Assembly (NCBI GenBank): GCA_019802505.1
Contig: JAFMOC010000449.1
Location: 135,001-199,000, forward strand
Source of the DNA: Corydoras sp. C115
Lineage: Eukaryota > Chordata > Actinopteri > Siluriformes > Callichthyidae
Reading direction: 5' to 3'
Length of the DNA stretch: 64,000 nucleotides
The notes beneath the pieces are model-generated. The model saw only the letters and a program-made list of their open reading frames with translations, was not told the DNA's origin and did no database searches. Shown here piece after piece: positions 35,152-46,230 of this stretch (within the stretch, counting starts at the first letter, position 1; every line of letters begins with the position of its first letter). A program made the translations under genes and the position numbers.

Positions 35152-35301
35152 CACATGCCCATCCAGGGGGGAACGTTACGGGCGCTGGGCAGATACACCC
35201 AGGACAGGACGCCAATCTATCACTGGAGAACATGGAAACTCCTCCCAGATTGGGATTCGAACCGGAATCCCTAGCACTGAGAGGAGAACATGCTAACCAC
35301 T
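35152..35301 (-). repeat. SINE-1 with internal deletion in the last nwd2 intron, minus
   Basis: CCCATCCAGGGGGGAACG to AACATGCTAACCACTGA. The middle (CACTCAC to GACACGGG) is deleted. It occupies 40% of this 372-bp intron. Confidence 0.85.
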
Positions 35302-35368
35302 GAATAATTAATGATTTGAAGAAGTTTAAATAAACACCTCACTCATTTGCTCCTTCATTTTCTTCCAG

Positions 35369-38300
35369 GCGTATTCCTGGCTTCAGAAAGAAATGGGGCC
35401 AGAAACCGATCCCGTCATCATTGTTCGTTTCATCGGTTCCACCAACTTCTCAACAGAACTCCGCAATCTCCTCCAAAGCATATGTGAGCAGATCGCCATC
35501 AACTACCGCTGTATGATCCATTATCTCCCGAACAAAGTCCAGGAGCTGAAGGAATTGCTGGGTAACCTTCTGGGGGAGTCATCCTTCCACCGTCCCCTGG
35601 TGATCATCCTGGACTCCTTGGAACAACTGTCTGATGGAGATGAGGCAAGGAAGTTGTGGTGGCTACCGGTCCACCTTCCTTGTAGCGTCCGTATTGTGGT
35701 ATCCACGTTGCCCAACAAACACGGAATACTCCAGAAGTTACGTTGCATGATCCATGATGACGACTGCTACGTGGAACTGCTGCAAAGGGAGCGAAAGGCA
35801 TGTAGCCAGACGCTGAAACAACAACTTCTTGGCGTCAAACGCAAAGTAACGTCGGGCCAACAAATCTACGTCAATGAAGCCTTAGCTAAATGTACGCTGC
35901 CCATGTTCGTCAACCTGATCTATCGCGAGGTGGTACACTGGCGATCGCACAAAGATGTCGATGAAAGTTCGCTTTGCTCCACGGTACACGAGAGTATCGA
36001 GCATCTTTTCATTTCCATTGAGAACAAGCTGGGCTCCCACTTCGTCTTCCGGGCACTTGGATATATAACAATGGCCCGGGTAGGATTGACCGAGGTGGAA
36101 CTGGAAGACATTTTGTCATTGGACAATAGCGTACTCGGAGACATCATGGTCAGCTCCAACCTTAAGAACCCACTGCGAATCCCTTACGATCTCATCGCCC
36201 AGCTAAGAGAAGAGCTGGAGGGTTACTTGGTAGAACGACAGGTTCACAACGTGACCCTGATGGTTTGGGCAAATCGCCACCTGCATCTCATCGCACAAAA
36301 ACTGTATCTCAGTAACGAAGAAGATGTCCATCAGATGCACAGCCTTTTGGCCGAGTACTTTCTCGGGATATGGGCAGGTGGAAGGAAGAAGATTTTTCAC
36401 TGCGACAACAACCACTTTGCCTCGATGAACATCTCCCAACACCGGAACCCCCACCACCAACAGAGTCTCCAAGGCCACGATAAAGCCTCCGCTGACAAGC
36501 ACTCCTATGATCGGCAGACCCCAGAACAGCCGTGGGTGTTCCAATGCAACCTCCTCGAGCCAGACATCTTCTTCGTCAATCACAGGAAAATGACCGAATT
36601 GTTGTTCCATTTGACAAGGAGTGGGCGGACCGATGACCTGATGCACGGGGTCGTCATGAACTTCAGTTGGCTCTACACCATGATAAAAATAGGACAGTTT
36701 GACAAGGCGCTGACGGACATCGATATGGCTTATAGCTACTCACAGGAAAAGGAACTCAAGTTCCTTGCTAGTACACTAAGAAGTATAAAAGTCAAGGTGA
36801 CCAAGAACCCCGCTTCACTATCGGCAGAGCTTCAACAGAGGCTTCTCCCTGTGGTTACATCCCTTCCCAAACTCCGACACCTATTATTAGAATGTGACAA
36901 GGATGGACCCAAATACTGTTCTATAGTTCCACTCCATTCCGCTATGGACGTCACATACAGTCCCGAGAGACTCCCACTGTGCTCCAGCTACATGCAGATC
37001 GTGGAGATCCTTCCCACATTGGCGTCTCACATTGTAATCGTGGCTCTCGAGGATGGGTCTGTAAGTACATGGGATGTGGAGAGCAAGCAATTGCTGAGAC
37101 AGATAGACACAGCAAGGTCAGTTGTCCTCGGCGTAAGGCTCACCACGGACGAAAAGTACCTGGTGGTCGCCACTACGAAAAACACCCTTCTCATTTATGA
37201 CAACCATAAATCCTGTTTATTGTCCGAGGTCGAAGTTAAAGGCTCCAAACTCTGTGGCATCACAGGAGGAGTGGCATTTATCAATGGCTTTACCCTGTCC
37301 AGTCACCACGCCTTGGCTTGGCTGGAGGCAAGTAAAGTCGTCAACGTCATCGACCTGCTGTATGGCTGGCCGCTATATCAGTTCCACTGCTGGTATGAGG
37401 TAACTTGTGTTGAATGCTCTCCAGATGGTATGTATGCATTCTGTGGACAGTACCTCAACACCACGACCATATTTCACCTAGGGAGTGGAGATAAGCTTGC
37501 CACCATGACGTCCGAGTTTTCGGGTGGATTTGTGAAATCCATCCTCGTTCTGGACACGATAAATCAAATGGTGATGATTGACAACGAAGGTAGTCTTTCC
37601 GTTTGGAACACCAAAGATATCACCAACCCAAGGCTTATGGAGGACTACGACTGCCGTGGAGACGACAGCGAGGTTGTGGGGATAGAATTATCGGAGGACC
37701 AGAGGTCCATACTTATTTGCAAAGCTAGGAGCATCGAGGTGCTCGATACCAAGCTTTGGAAAATGGTGGAGAAGTTTAAGGCCAAACGGAGCGAGAGATT
37801 CGTGGCTGCCGTGCTGTCCAAAAATGGACAAAGTATTGTGGCGTCCATGGAGAACACCTCATCCATATTTGTCTGGAGAAGGGACAGCGGGCAATGCATG
37901 GCCAGCTTAATCGAGATATCGGGAGCCATTGTGAAGTTGATCAAGTCAACGCATCATAATCTGCTTCTGTCCGTAGCCAGCAGTGGAGTCCTTTCCGTCT
38001 GGGACATCGACATCATAACGGCGATGTCCAACATTGACAAAACAGGCAAGCATATCCAAATTGCCCAGCTCTCAGGCAGAGAGGACTTTGTCTACACGAT
38101 GGACGGCTCGGAAGCCATTCATAAGTGGAACTTTGGCACCGGTTTCATCGAGATGGTTTTTAAACACGAAGGTCTAGTGGAAAACTGTGTCCTCACCACG
38201 TCTGGGGACCTGATGGTGACGTCGGATGATAAATGTAGCCAATATATATGGCAGACCAACACCGGGGAGAATATTTTCCGGATCAACGGGCAAAAGATAG

Positions 38301-39274
38301 CCCAGCTTCTCCTGACCCACAATGACCAGTTTGTGGTTTCGCTCTGTGAACAGAACGCTTCTCGCGTCTGGAGACTCGCAACGGGACACAAAGTGTGCAA
38401 CATCCTGGTTACTCTGCAGCATGCTCTCATCACCACGGCCAACACTTTCCTGGTCGGAACTACTAAGAACAAGTTGTTAGCCGTGAGCCTGTGGTCAGGC
38501 AGCGTATCCAAGAAGTTTGTCTGCGATGACGGGATCACGATCACCACTTTCAAACTTATTCCCGACAGTCCCGACTACGTGGTCTTCATCACCTCGACGG
38601 AGACCGTTTTCATATGGAGCGTGGCGGACGAATCCGTCTGCAGGCGGGTACAGCTGCCCAGCAACTTCTTGAAGAATTTGGAAGACTTCCAGATCTCGCC
38701 GAACGGCAAGCTGGGGATCGTCTCGAAAGGAGACGAGAACATCAACGTTCTCGATCTGCACAGCGGCAAACTCCGCCTGGTCAGTGCGGCGGGCATTATA
38801 TGGCGGCAGAAGTTGTCTCGGGACGGCCGTTACTTGGTGTACATCTGTTTCCGGAACTGTGACGAGGACGACGACGCCGGGGTGGTTTCCAGTTTGATCG
38901 TCATGCGACTCGCCGACGGAAAGAGCATCGGCACGTGTTCTCTTTACAAGACGCCGACCTACCTGTGCCTGTCCCAGCGAGCACTCAACATCATAATCGG
39001 CTTCGAGGACGGAAGCATCGGCACCTACACCGTTGTGGACCGCGTGGACGCCGCTCTGAAAATCAAGATCGCCACGTCCAACAGTCGCCAAATCGTCAAC
39101 AATGCCTCCCAGAAGGTACGACCCAAGTGCAGCACCAATGCCTTCAAGTCCATCGCTGATTGCGTGTGGAGAGAGTCCACCGAAGTGTTTTCCAGGGATA
39201 GTCCCATTAACGTCTCCGATAGTGGGGAACCGGAGACGACCACACCCACAAAAAAGAGCGAATTAGTGCAATGA
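35369..39274 (+). CDS. nwd2: nwd2 terminal exon: NACHT remainder and WD40 repeats, to the stop codon
   Basis: Encodes 1301 codons in one uninterrupted exon (AYSWLQKEMGPETDPVIIVR...) ending KKSELVQ then TGA at 39272-39274. The acceptor is TTTTCTTCCAG. Walker B of the NACHT domain is LVIILDSLEQL at 35597-35629, with its Asp at visible residue 436. A winged-helix-like region follows, then the conserved MNFSWLYTMIKIGQFDK block. From about 37050 (DGSVSTWDVE) to about 39050 there are many degenerate WD40 blades, including GSLSVWNTKD, SSIFVWRRDSGQC, GVLSVWDIDI, CSQYIWQTNTGE, ASRVWRLATGHKV and TVFIWSVADE. The wording matches NWD2 closely. NWD2 is a brain-enriched NACHT/WD protein of poorly known function, so a signalling or scaffold role is only inferred. 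The C-terminus after RDSPINVSDS appears shorter than the mammalian one I recall. There are no frameshifts. Confidence 0.97.
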   Translation, partial: AYSWLQKEMGPETDPVIIVRFIGSTNFSTELRNLLQSICEQIAINYRCMIHYLPNKVQELKELLGNLLGESSFHRPLVIILDSLEQLSDGDEARKLWWLPVHLPCSVRIVVSTLPNKHGILQKLRCMIHDDDCYVELLQRERKACSQTLKQQLLGVKRKVTSGQQIYVNEALAKCTLPMFVNLIYREVVHWRSHKDVDESSLCSTVHESIEHLFISIENKLGSHFVFRALGYITMARVGLTEVELEDILSLDNSVLGDIMVSSNLKNPLRIPYDLIAQLREELEGYLVERQVHNVTLMVWANRHLHLIAQKLYLSNEEDVHQMHSLLAEYFLGIWAGGRKKIFHCDNNHFASMNISQHRNPHHQQSLQGHDKASADKHSYDRQTPEQPWVFQCNLLEPDIFFVNHRKMTELLFHLTRSGRTDDLMHGVVMNFSWLYTMIKIGQFDKALTDIDMAYSYSQEKELKFLASTLRSIKVKVTKNPASLSAELQQRLLPVVTSLPKLRHLLLECDKDGPKYCSIVPLHSAMDVTYSPERLPLCSSYMQIVEILPTLASHIVIVALEDGSVSTWDVESKQLLRQIDTARSVVLGVRLTTDEKYLVVATTKNTLLIYDNHKSCLLSEVEVKGSKLCGITGGVAFINGFTLSSHHALAWLEASKVVNVIDLLYGWPLYQFHCWYEVTCVECSPDGMYAFCGQYLNTTTIFHLGSGDKLATMTSEFSGGFVKSILVLDTINQMVMIDNEGSLSVWNTKDITNPRLMEDYDCRGDDSEVVGIELSEDQRSILICKARSIEVLDTKLWKMVEKFKAKRSERFVAAVLSKNGQSIVASMENTSSIFVWRRDSGQCMASLIEISGAIVKLIKSTHHNLLLSVASSGVLSVWDIDIITAMSNIDKTGKHIQIAQLSGREDFVYTMDGSEAIHKWNFGTGFIEMVFKHEGLVENCVLTTSGDLMVTSDDKCSQYIWQTNTGENIFRINGQKIAQLLLTHNDQFVVSLCEQNASRVWRLATGHKVCNILVTLQHALITTANTFLVGTTKNKLLAVSLWSGSVSKKFVCDDGITITTFKLIPDSPDYVVFITSTETVFIWSVADESVCRRVQLPSNFLKNLEDFQISPNGKLGIVSKGDENINVLDLHSGKLRLVSAAGIIWRQKLSRDGRYLVYICFRNCDEDDDAGVVSSLIVMRLADGKSIGTCSLYKTPTYLCLSQRALNIIIGFEDGSIGTYTVVDRVDAALKIKIATSNSRQIVNNASQKVRPKCSTNAFKSIADCVWRESTEVFSRDSPINVSDSGEPETTTPTKKSELVQ

Positions 39275-39510
39275 GAGAGACGGTTTCTTCTTTTTTAAGC
39301 TGTATAGTTTAAGGGGACCAGGTTTGGATGCAGTCAATTCATGTTTACAGCAACCTTGTAACTCAGTTGCACAAACTAGTCCTCTGGGGATAACAGTTGT
39401 AACAATTGTTAATGGTCAGTTACTTTTTCGCTGCAGTAATATCGTCAGGTCACTTGCATTTATTTATTTATTTATTTATTTCATCCCTTGGTTACTTGGT
39501 TATTAGAAAC

Positions 39511-40828
39511 TAGGGCTGCAACTAACGATTATTATTATGATAATCGATTTGATAATCGATTAATCGGTCGATTATTTTTTCAATTAATGGATGAATCGGA
39601 TATTACATTTTTTTTCCATGTCTTTATTAAACAGGTCAATAAATGTCTGGTTATATTTACAGTTAAATTTTAAGGCATCTAAGTCGTCCAAAGAGCGTTT
39701 AAACACAAATCACACACACACTGACACAATATGTATCATTGTGTGTAAAAAAAATATTAAATTACACTAATTTGAGTAGCTCTAATATATTACCTCATCC
39801 CCGTCCAAATGCAATTCATCCTCCCTCACTCCCTTAGAGGGCAGTGTCTTCACTCATACATCAGAAAATTCAACCGTGAAGCTTGATCGTTAATTAGCAC
39901 CATTGTGTACAAGTTGTATGTATTTATAAAGCACATTTAAACACTGCTTGAGCTAATTAAGTGAGTACCACACGTTCTCCATCACTGTCATTATCCAGAA
40001 CAACCAAAAACAGCATGAAGCTTATGCCGGTTCTCATAGTGTGAGTGCACCGTTACATTGATTCACTTCAGAACTAAAGAAACTCGGGATGTTGTAGTGA
40101 TTTACTCTGCTGTTTAGCTTCATCAGTGACTCCAACATGTTTAGTTTCAGGTGGTGTATCATCACCGTGGTGCTCCATGCAGATCAAATAATTTTCGCAG
40201 AGCTTGCATGTTCCACGTTCTTTAGTTGTGTGAAGCGTTAAGGATTTGTAGATTAAACTTGATTCACAGATTGGGTGTTACGGTGGCTTAGTGGTTAGCA
40301 TGTTCTCCTCTCAGTGCTAGGGATTCCCGGTTGGAATCCCAGTCTGGGTGGAGTTTCCATGTTCTCCCCGTATCCGCGTGGGTTTCCTCCGGGTTCTCCG
40401 GTTTCCTCCCACAGTCCAAAAATATGGATCAAGGTCAATTGAGTTCTCCAAATAGCCCCATATAGAGTGTGTCTGTATGAGTGAGTGTGTGCACAGCAAT
40501 AGATTGGCGTCCTGTCCTGGGTGTATCTGCCCAGCACCCGAAACGTTCTCCCCTGGATGGGCATGGGGAACCCCCGCAACCCTAAATAGAGGATTAAGCG
40601 GAAGATAATGGATGGATGGATGGATGATTCACAGATTCCACCGCCGCCTCATTCTGCTTAACCCGCTCTTATTATTATTCTTTCAGCGTTGATGAAGCGC
40701 TTCAGGTGACTTAAGCGGTTACGACAACGCGAGTAACGTGGAAATCGTGCGACACGACAAATCGATAATGAAATTCGTCGTCGACACTTTTCATCATCGA
40801 TTATTAGCGATTCGTTGTTGCAGCCCTA
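39511..40828. mobile_element. hAT-like non-autonomous element (MITE), with nested SINE-1
   Basis: The left end TAGGGCTGCAACTAACGATT and the right end GTTGTTGCAGCCCTA form terminal inverted repeats. Flanks TTAGAAAC (39503-39510) and TTGGAAAT (40829-40836) agree at 6 of 8 positions, as for an aged 8-bp hAT target duplication. No transposase. AATCGATTAATCG-type palindromes lie just inside the left end. Confidence 0.8.
40273..40624 (+). mobile_element. SINE-1 with perfect 13-bp target duplication, nested in the MITE
   Basis: TGATTCACAGATT occurs at 40260-40272 and 40625-40637. The body has A box TGGCTTAGTGG, a mutated B box GGTTGGAATCC, and tail GGATGGATGGATGG. Insertion postdates the hAT-like element. 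Confidence 0.92.
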
Positions 40829-41640
40829 TTGGAAATGACATTTTGTTCGACCGTATTATTTTCCTCATGCATCTATTGTATTTCTTTATTTCAGTGAGTT
40901 ATAAGTCCAATGTATTAACATGTGTATTTATCGTTTTACAAAAACCAACTCATAACATTTCTTTCCCAAGAAAACTACCAATGCCATAAAACACGTTGGA
41001 ATCTTAAAAAAAAAAATGCCTTTTTCATTTTTATCTCCTGTCCTTTGAAACAGAACTGAAGCTTGTGTACATGTGTATATATCAAATTTTGGCTGCTGCA
41101 ATTTGTGCAACTTCTTAACAATGTTACGTTGTGCTTAATGCAATCAAAGATAGTGCCTGGATTTTATGACCGTTTCTTATATTGAAATGAATTAATCTTT
41201 AAAAGATGCAGGGACTTTCTAAACCAAGACTACCGACACGTCCATTAACACAAAAATGGCTACGACGAACACACGACGATTCATTTACAACTGCTCGTCC
41301 GTCATCACAAGAGGAAAAAAAAAAAAAAAAAAAAGAGGTCGCTACGGCTATTCCCTTTGTATTCAATTAAAAAGAAGCGTGAAATGAAAAATCGTCAGTG
41401 TTGAAAGTGGTACATATTCGTAGATGGACTTCATTGCTGTGTATTGATCACGTGAGCATTGTGTGTAGCATCTCACAGAGAGAACCATTTCCCTGAAAAG
41501 TGCTTTTCTAAGTTAAACCTAGTTCTGTTATTCTTGCTGTTCTTCATGTCCCTAGTTAGTTACCGTGGGAATGTGTTTTAGGTCAAAAGAATGCTTTCTT
41601 GTATTATGTAGTAGTAGAAGGTTTAGATATAACGTCTAGA

Positions 41641-41957
41641 GATTCGATATGGGGTTTTTATAAACCCAATTTACGTTTGCGAAGGTTGGCTAGATATGAT
41701 GATGGGGGGGGGGGGATTCGATATTGTTTTTTAAGGGATAAACCCAATTTACGTTCATTTACGAAGGTTGGCTACATATAACATCTAAATGATGATGGGC
41801 GAGGGGGGTTCGATATGGGTTTTTAAGGGATAAACCCAATTTACGTTCATTTACGAAGCTTGGCTAGATATAACGTCTAGATGATGATGGGGGGGGCGAT
41901 TCGATAATGTTTTTTAAGGGATAAACCCAATTTACGTTCGTTTACGAAGGTTGGCGT
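41641..41957 (+). repeat. Minisatellite, about four units of 75-91 bp, in the nwd2 3' UTR
   Basis: Units begin at GATTCGATAT-like sites near 41641, 41715, 41807 and 41898. Each contains TAAACCCAATTTACGTT, CGAAGGTTGGCTAGATAT and a G-run of different length. Confidence 0.85.
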
Positions 41958-42741
41958 AGCTAGTCCGAACAATGGCGAAAATATTTATCTACTCGATGTT
42001 TGCAGAGGTTAATTTTGCGTTCAGTTAGAACCTCATTTCGGCACGCTTAACAAACCGATTAGCTTCACCCCATTAACCTCCTCCATATCTCCAAGGGCTA
42101 TTCCGACAAATTGTATGTTTACCTCTTGAACTGTTGAGAACGAAGCCCAGTTACAAGTATTAACCCGTAGCATGGTTCAGGGTTGACCAACTTCACCACT
42201 CAAAGTGCAACTGAATAAAAAAAGAACGACGTATTCTCCATAGTTTGCCAAAGTTTTTGTTTTTTTTGTTTTGTTTTTTTTGTATAAAGGATTGCTTTCT
42301 AAAGAAAAAAAAACGGTTATGTATTAAACAAAATCTACTATCCCCGTAAAATACTACTGTACCACCCAGTGTGACTTAAGCGAACGGAACGAAAAGAAAT
42401 GTATTAGCTTTTTTTAAGAGTCATAATAAATTATTATAGTATTTAAAAGCCAGTTTTAGAGTAACACTGAATGTGCCACTATAAGTGCAGACCATGGATC
42501 GTTGTGTCATGTGACTTCAATGACTTCATTCTATTTGCAGGATAGTCGGCATACTGGCGACGAATGTGTTTATTGTATTATTTGTATAGTCAGGACTAAA
42601 ATCCCTGTTTAGAGATTTCTATATTTTCATAAATGTTGTATTTAAATTTTGTTAAAAGTTGTTTAAAAAAAAAAATCTAATTGTATGTCTGAAGCAATAT
42701 GAACTAGTGTGTATGCATTGTTTGTATGAAACTTTTACTGT

Positions 42742-42747
42742 AATAAA
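42742..42747 (+). terminator. nwd2: Candidate polyadenylation signal AATAAA of nwd2
   Basis: AATAAA in ACTGTAATAAAATAGTTTTG, followed within 40 bases by T-rich sequence. The first SINE-1 of the downstream region starts at about 42809. Confidence 0.6.
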
Positions 42748-42808
42748 ATAGTTTTGCCTCTTTCGTCTCATAAATTTTGATTTTATTTAAGAACTGAGCC
42801 GGTTTAAA

Positions 42809-43507
42809 GGGCGGCACGGTGGCTTAGTGGTTAGCATGTTCGCCTCTCAGCGCTGGGGAGCCCAGGTTTCCTCCTACAGCCCAAAAAAACATGGATTCAA
42901 GGTAAAGTAAAGGCTCTAAATTGCCCCATATAGGATGTGTTTGTGTCTGTGTGAGTAAGTGTGTTCCCACCGTTGAATTGGCGCCCTGTCCTGGGTGTAT
43001 CTGCGCAGTGCCCGAAATGTCCTCCACTGGATGGGCATGGGGAACGCCCCACAGCGACCCTAGTAGAGGATTAGCTAAAAGATTCACCGTGTTAAAAGGC
43101 ACAGCATGGTACCATAAATGGTTAAATGCAAACTTGCACAATGGCACTGGTGTATACAGAATATATATATATTTTTTTTTATAGGGCGGCACGGTGGCTT
43201 AGTGGTTCTCCTCTCAGTGGTAGGGATTCCCCATCTGGGTGGAGTTTCCATGTTCTCCCCGTGTCCGCGTGGGATTCCTCTGGGTCCTCTGGTTTCCTCC
43301 CACAGTCCAATAACATGGATCAAGTCAAATGAGTTCTCCAAATTGCCCCATATAGAGTGTGTTTGTGTGAGTGAGTGTGTGTCCAGTGATAGATTGGCAC
43401 CCTGTCCTGGGTGTATCTGCCCAGCGCCTGAGACGGTCTACCCTGGATGGGCATGGGGAACCCCCCTGCGACCCTAGTAGAGGATAAAGCAGAAGATAAT
43501 GGATGGA
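42809..43507 (+). repeat. Two SINE-1 copies, plus
   Basis: 42809-43083 (head AGGGCGGCACGG, A box TGGCTTAGTGG, no B box) and 43182-43507 (the A box is followed directly by TTCTCCTCTC; B-box region deleted). Separated by a unique spacer and a T-run. Confidence 0.85.
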
Positions 43508-43860
43508 TTATATATATATACATACACCTATTTACCTATTTAAAATATTCCCAATCCCAAAACAAGGTAATATATGCTGTATGTACATATTCTGTCATGC
43601 AACCGTTAAAAAATTGGGTGGGGGTGTTCTGCAGATAGTTCTGTAATTGGATTCTCTGATGAGACTGGATGAAACTGCAGGCACATTCAGTTATAATAAG
43701 TACATTGTTATTGTTGATGCAAAAAGTGATCCTTCAAAGTATTAGATCAGGGAACTTATTATCATTCTGACCCTGTTTCTCCATTTCTCATTGCATTGTG
43801 GGGATATGTTTATTATACATTCAAGCTGTAACCCAAAAAAGTCATTATTTCAAGGGGCTT
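43508..43860. other. Intergenic unique sequence
   Basis: Short TA run, then A/T-rich sequence. No gene seen. Confidence 0.5.
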
Positions 43861-44351
43861 TAAAGAAGAGATGTTCACAAGTTGCAAAATACATGATAAG
43901 TCACGAGTCCTTAGGCCAAAGTCCAAGTCAAGTCACGAGTCTTTAGATTGAAGTCCAAGTCAAGGGATCAGTCTTTTGTTTTTGTTGTTATTTTTTTACT
44001 TCAACTCTTCTTTTCTTTGTTTTAAAGCATTATTTGACAACAAACATATAACATTTTTGTTCTTGATCTCTTTTAAACATTTTGAGATATAGAGCAAATA
44101 ATAAGTGATGTTGTTTTCATTTTATACAGTAAATAAAAACAGTTTAGGGATAAGTTAATGACAGCAGATGAAAATAATTGGAAATAATTCACGGGACAAG
44201 ACTTTAGACTGAAAGCCAAGTAAAGGGACGAGTCTATTGTTGTTGTTTTTTTTTTTACTTCAATGCTTCTTTTCTTTGTTTTAACTCATTATATGAATAC
44301 AAAAATATAACATTTATAACATATAACACACATATACACACACACACACAT

Positions 44352-44429
<78 letters not shown>

Positions 44430-44789
44430 CCCCCCCCCATTCATTCATTCATCATCTTCCGCTTTATCCTATATTGGGGTCGCGGGGGGGGTTCCCCATG
44501 CCCATCCAGGGGAGAACGTTTCGGGCGCTGGGCAGATACACCTAGGACAGGACACCAATCTATCACTGGGCACACACTCAATCATACAGACACGCACACT
44601 CTATATGGGGCAATTTGAAGAACTCAATTGACTTGATCCATGTTTTTGGACTGTGGGAGGTAACTGGAGAACCCGGAGGAAGCCCACACAGACACGGGGA
44701 GAACATGGAAATCCACCCAGATGGGGATTCGAACCGGAAATCCCTAGCGCTGAGAGGCGAACGTGCTAACCACTAAGCCACCGTGCCGC

Positions 44790-44828
<39 letters not shown>

Positions 44829-44841
44829 CACACATACATAC

Positions 44842-44888
<47 letters not shown>

Positions 44889-44918
44889 TAGATACACACA
44901 CACACACACATACATACG

Positions 44919-45014
<96 letters not shown>

Positions 45015-45510
45015 TTGAGATATATTGAGATATATATTGAGTTATAGAGCAAACTTTATAAAATAAATAAAACAGTTTCAATAACAGCAGATGGAAATAA
45101 TTGTATTTATATATTATCAGTATTAAAGGGTAAGTGGCAGGTGAATTAAACCAACCTTTCCTGTGTTTTCAGATGCGTTATGAAGTTCCAGTGTTTCATT
45201 TCTTTTTTCTTTCTGTTTTAAAACAGATTTCAAACTCTTTTTTGAAGCTTTATATTCAGCGTTGCAGCTGCAGCCACGTCGCCAGCGTTTGTTTACCTCT
45301 GATGCTGCGCTCCTACGACCGAATAAAGGACGCAAAATAGCAACATATACGCACAAAAGTCTATTCTTTCTACAACTTTTGCACACTGTGCCTTAATAAA
45401 GAACCGACTCTTAATGTTCACGAGTTAATTCAGACGCGTTTGAGTAGAAAGTCATTAGGGACGTGTTTCAAATCAAGTCCTAGGCGACTTAATTTATTCT
45501 AAGTGCCCAA
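43861..45510. repeat. Degenerate interspersed element (AAGTCCAAGTCAAG family), interrupted by (TA)n and SINE-1
   Basis: Repeats of AAGTCCAAGTCAAG and CACGAGTCTTTAG at 43885-43985 and 44195-44235. The block CTTCTTTTCTTTGTTTTAA recurs (about 44010 and 44266), and AACAGCAGATGAAAATAATTG at about 44160 resembles AACAGCAGATGGAAATAATTG at about 45081. It ends near AAATCAAGTCCTAGGCGACT (about 45470). This looks like one element with internal duplications; I cannot assign a class. Confidence 0.5.
44357..45015 (-). repeat. SINE-1 (minus) within (TA)n, with T, C and (GA)n runs
   Basis: (TA)n 44357-44400, T-run to 44429, C-run to 44438, SINE-1 44440-44792, then (TA)n/(CA)n/(TA)n to 44964 and (GA)n to 45011. 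The SINE-1 appears inserted in a TA tract. Confidence 0.8.
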
Positions 45511-45764
45511 ATCTAGTATCAAACTCTAGTATAAAGACACAATTAATGTGAATTTTGCTAAGCTGATTTTGTCTGTGGTGTTAATCAGGTAAACATAAAT
45601 GTGCGTCACATAAACCAATAGAGCACACAATTCATTTTATAAAATTATAAATTTATTTTCTTGGTGAACAATCAACATCATAAAAAGCATAAATACATCA
45701 GCTGCTGCAGTCAATATTTCATAAATATATTAATTTATATATATTTCATATTTATATTATGAAT

Positions 45765-45849
<85 letters not shown>

Positions 45850-45922
45850 TGTTTTATATATATATAGACTGTGTTTATGACCGTAAACAGTGACCCTAAA
45901 CTTTTGAACAGGAGTGTATATT
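45511..45922. other. A/T-rich intergenic sequence with (TA)n
   Basis: (TA)n about 45768-45846. No gene seen. Confidence 0.6.
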
Positions 45923-46230
45923 CATTCATTCATTATCTTACACTTTTATCCTCTATTAGGGTCGCGGTGGGGTTCCCCATGCCCATCCAGGGGAGAACGT
46001 CTCGGGTGCTGGGCAGATACACCCAGGACAGGGTGCCAATCCATCGCTGGGCACACACTCACTCACACAAACACACTCTATATGGGGCAATTTGGAGAGC
46101 TCAGTTGACTTGATCCATATTTTTGGACTGTGGGAGGAAACCGGAGAACCCGGAGGAAACCCACGCGGACACGGGGAGAACATGGAAACTCCACCCAGAT
46201 GGGGATTCGAACCGGGAATCCCTAGCGCTG
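45923..46230 (-). repeat. SINE-1, head missing, minus
   Basis: ATTCATTCATTATCTTACAC to GGAATCCCTAGCGCTG. Confidence 0.85.

Larger units (their letters stand above)
39275..42765 (+). other. nwd2: nwd2 3' UTR (inferred)
   Basis: About 3.5 kb from the stop codon to just beyond AATAAA at 42742-42747. The 3' end is inferred from that signal; earlier AATAAA-type hexamers occur (for example near 39638 and 42213). It includes a (TTTA)n run at 39459-39480, a hAT-like MITE with a nested SINE-1, and a minisatellite at 41.64-41.96 kb. Homopolymers: A at about 41312-41334, T-rich at 42260-42282. Confidence 0.6.

Noticed and set aside
35369..39274. Identification as nwd1 or an apaf1-type gene
   Set aside because: The blocks around the P-loop, MNFSWLYTMIKIGQFDK and the terminal RDSPI-VSDS fit NWD2 better, and the single huge last exon agrees with NWD2.
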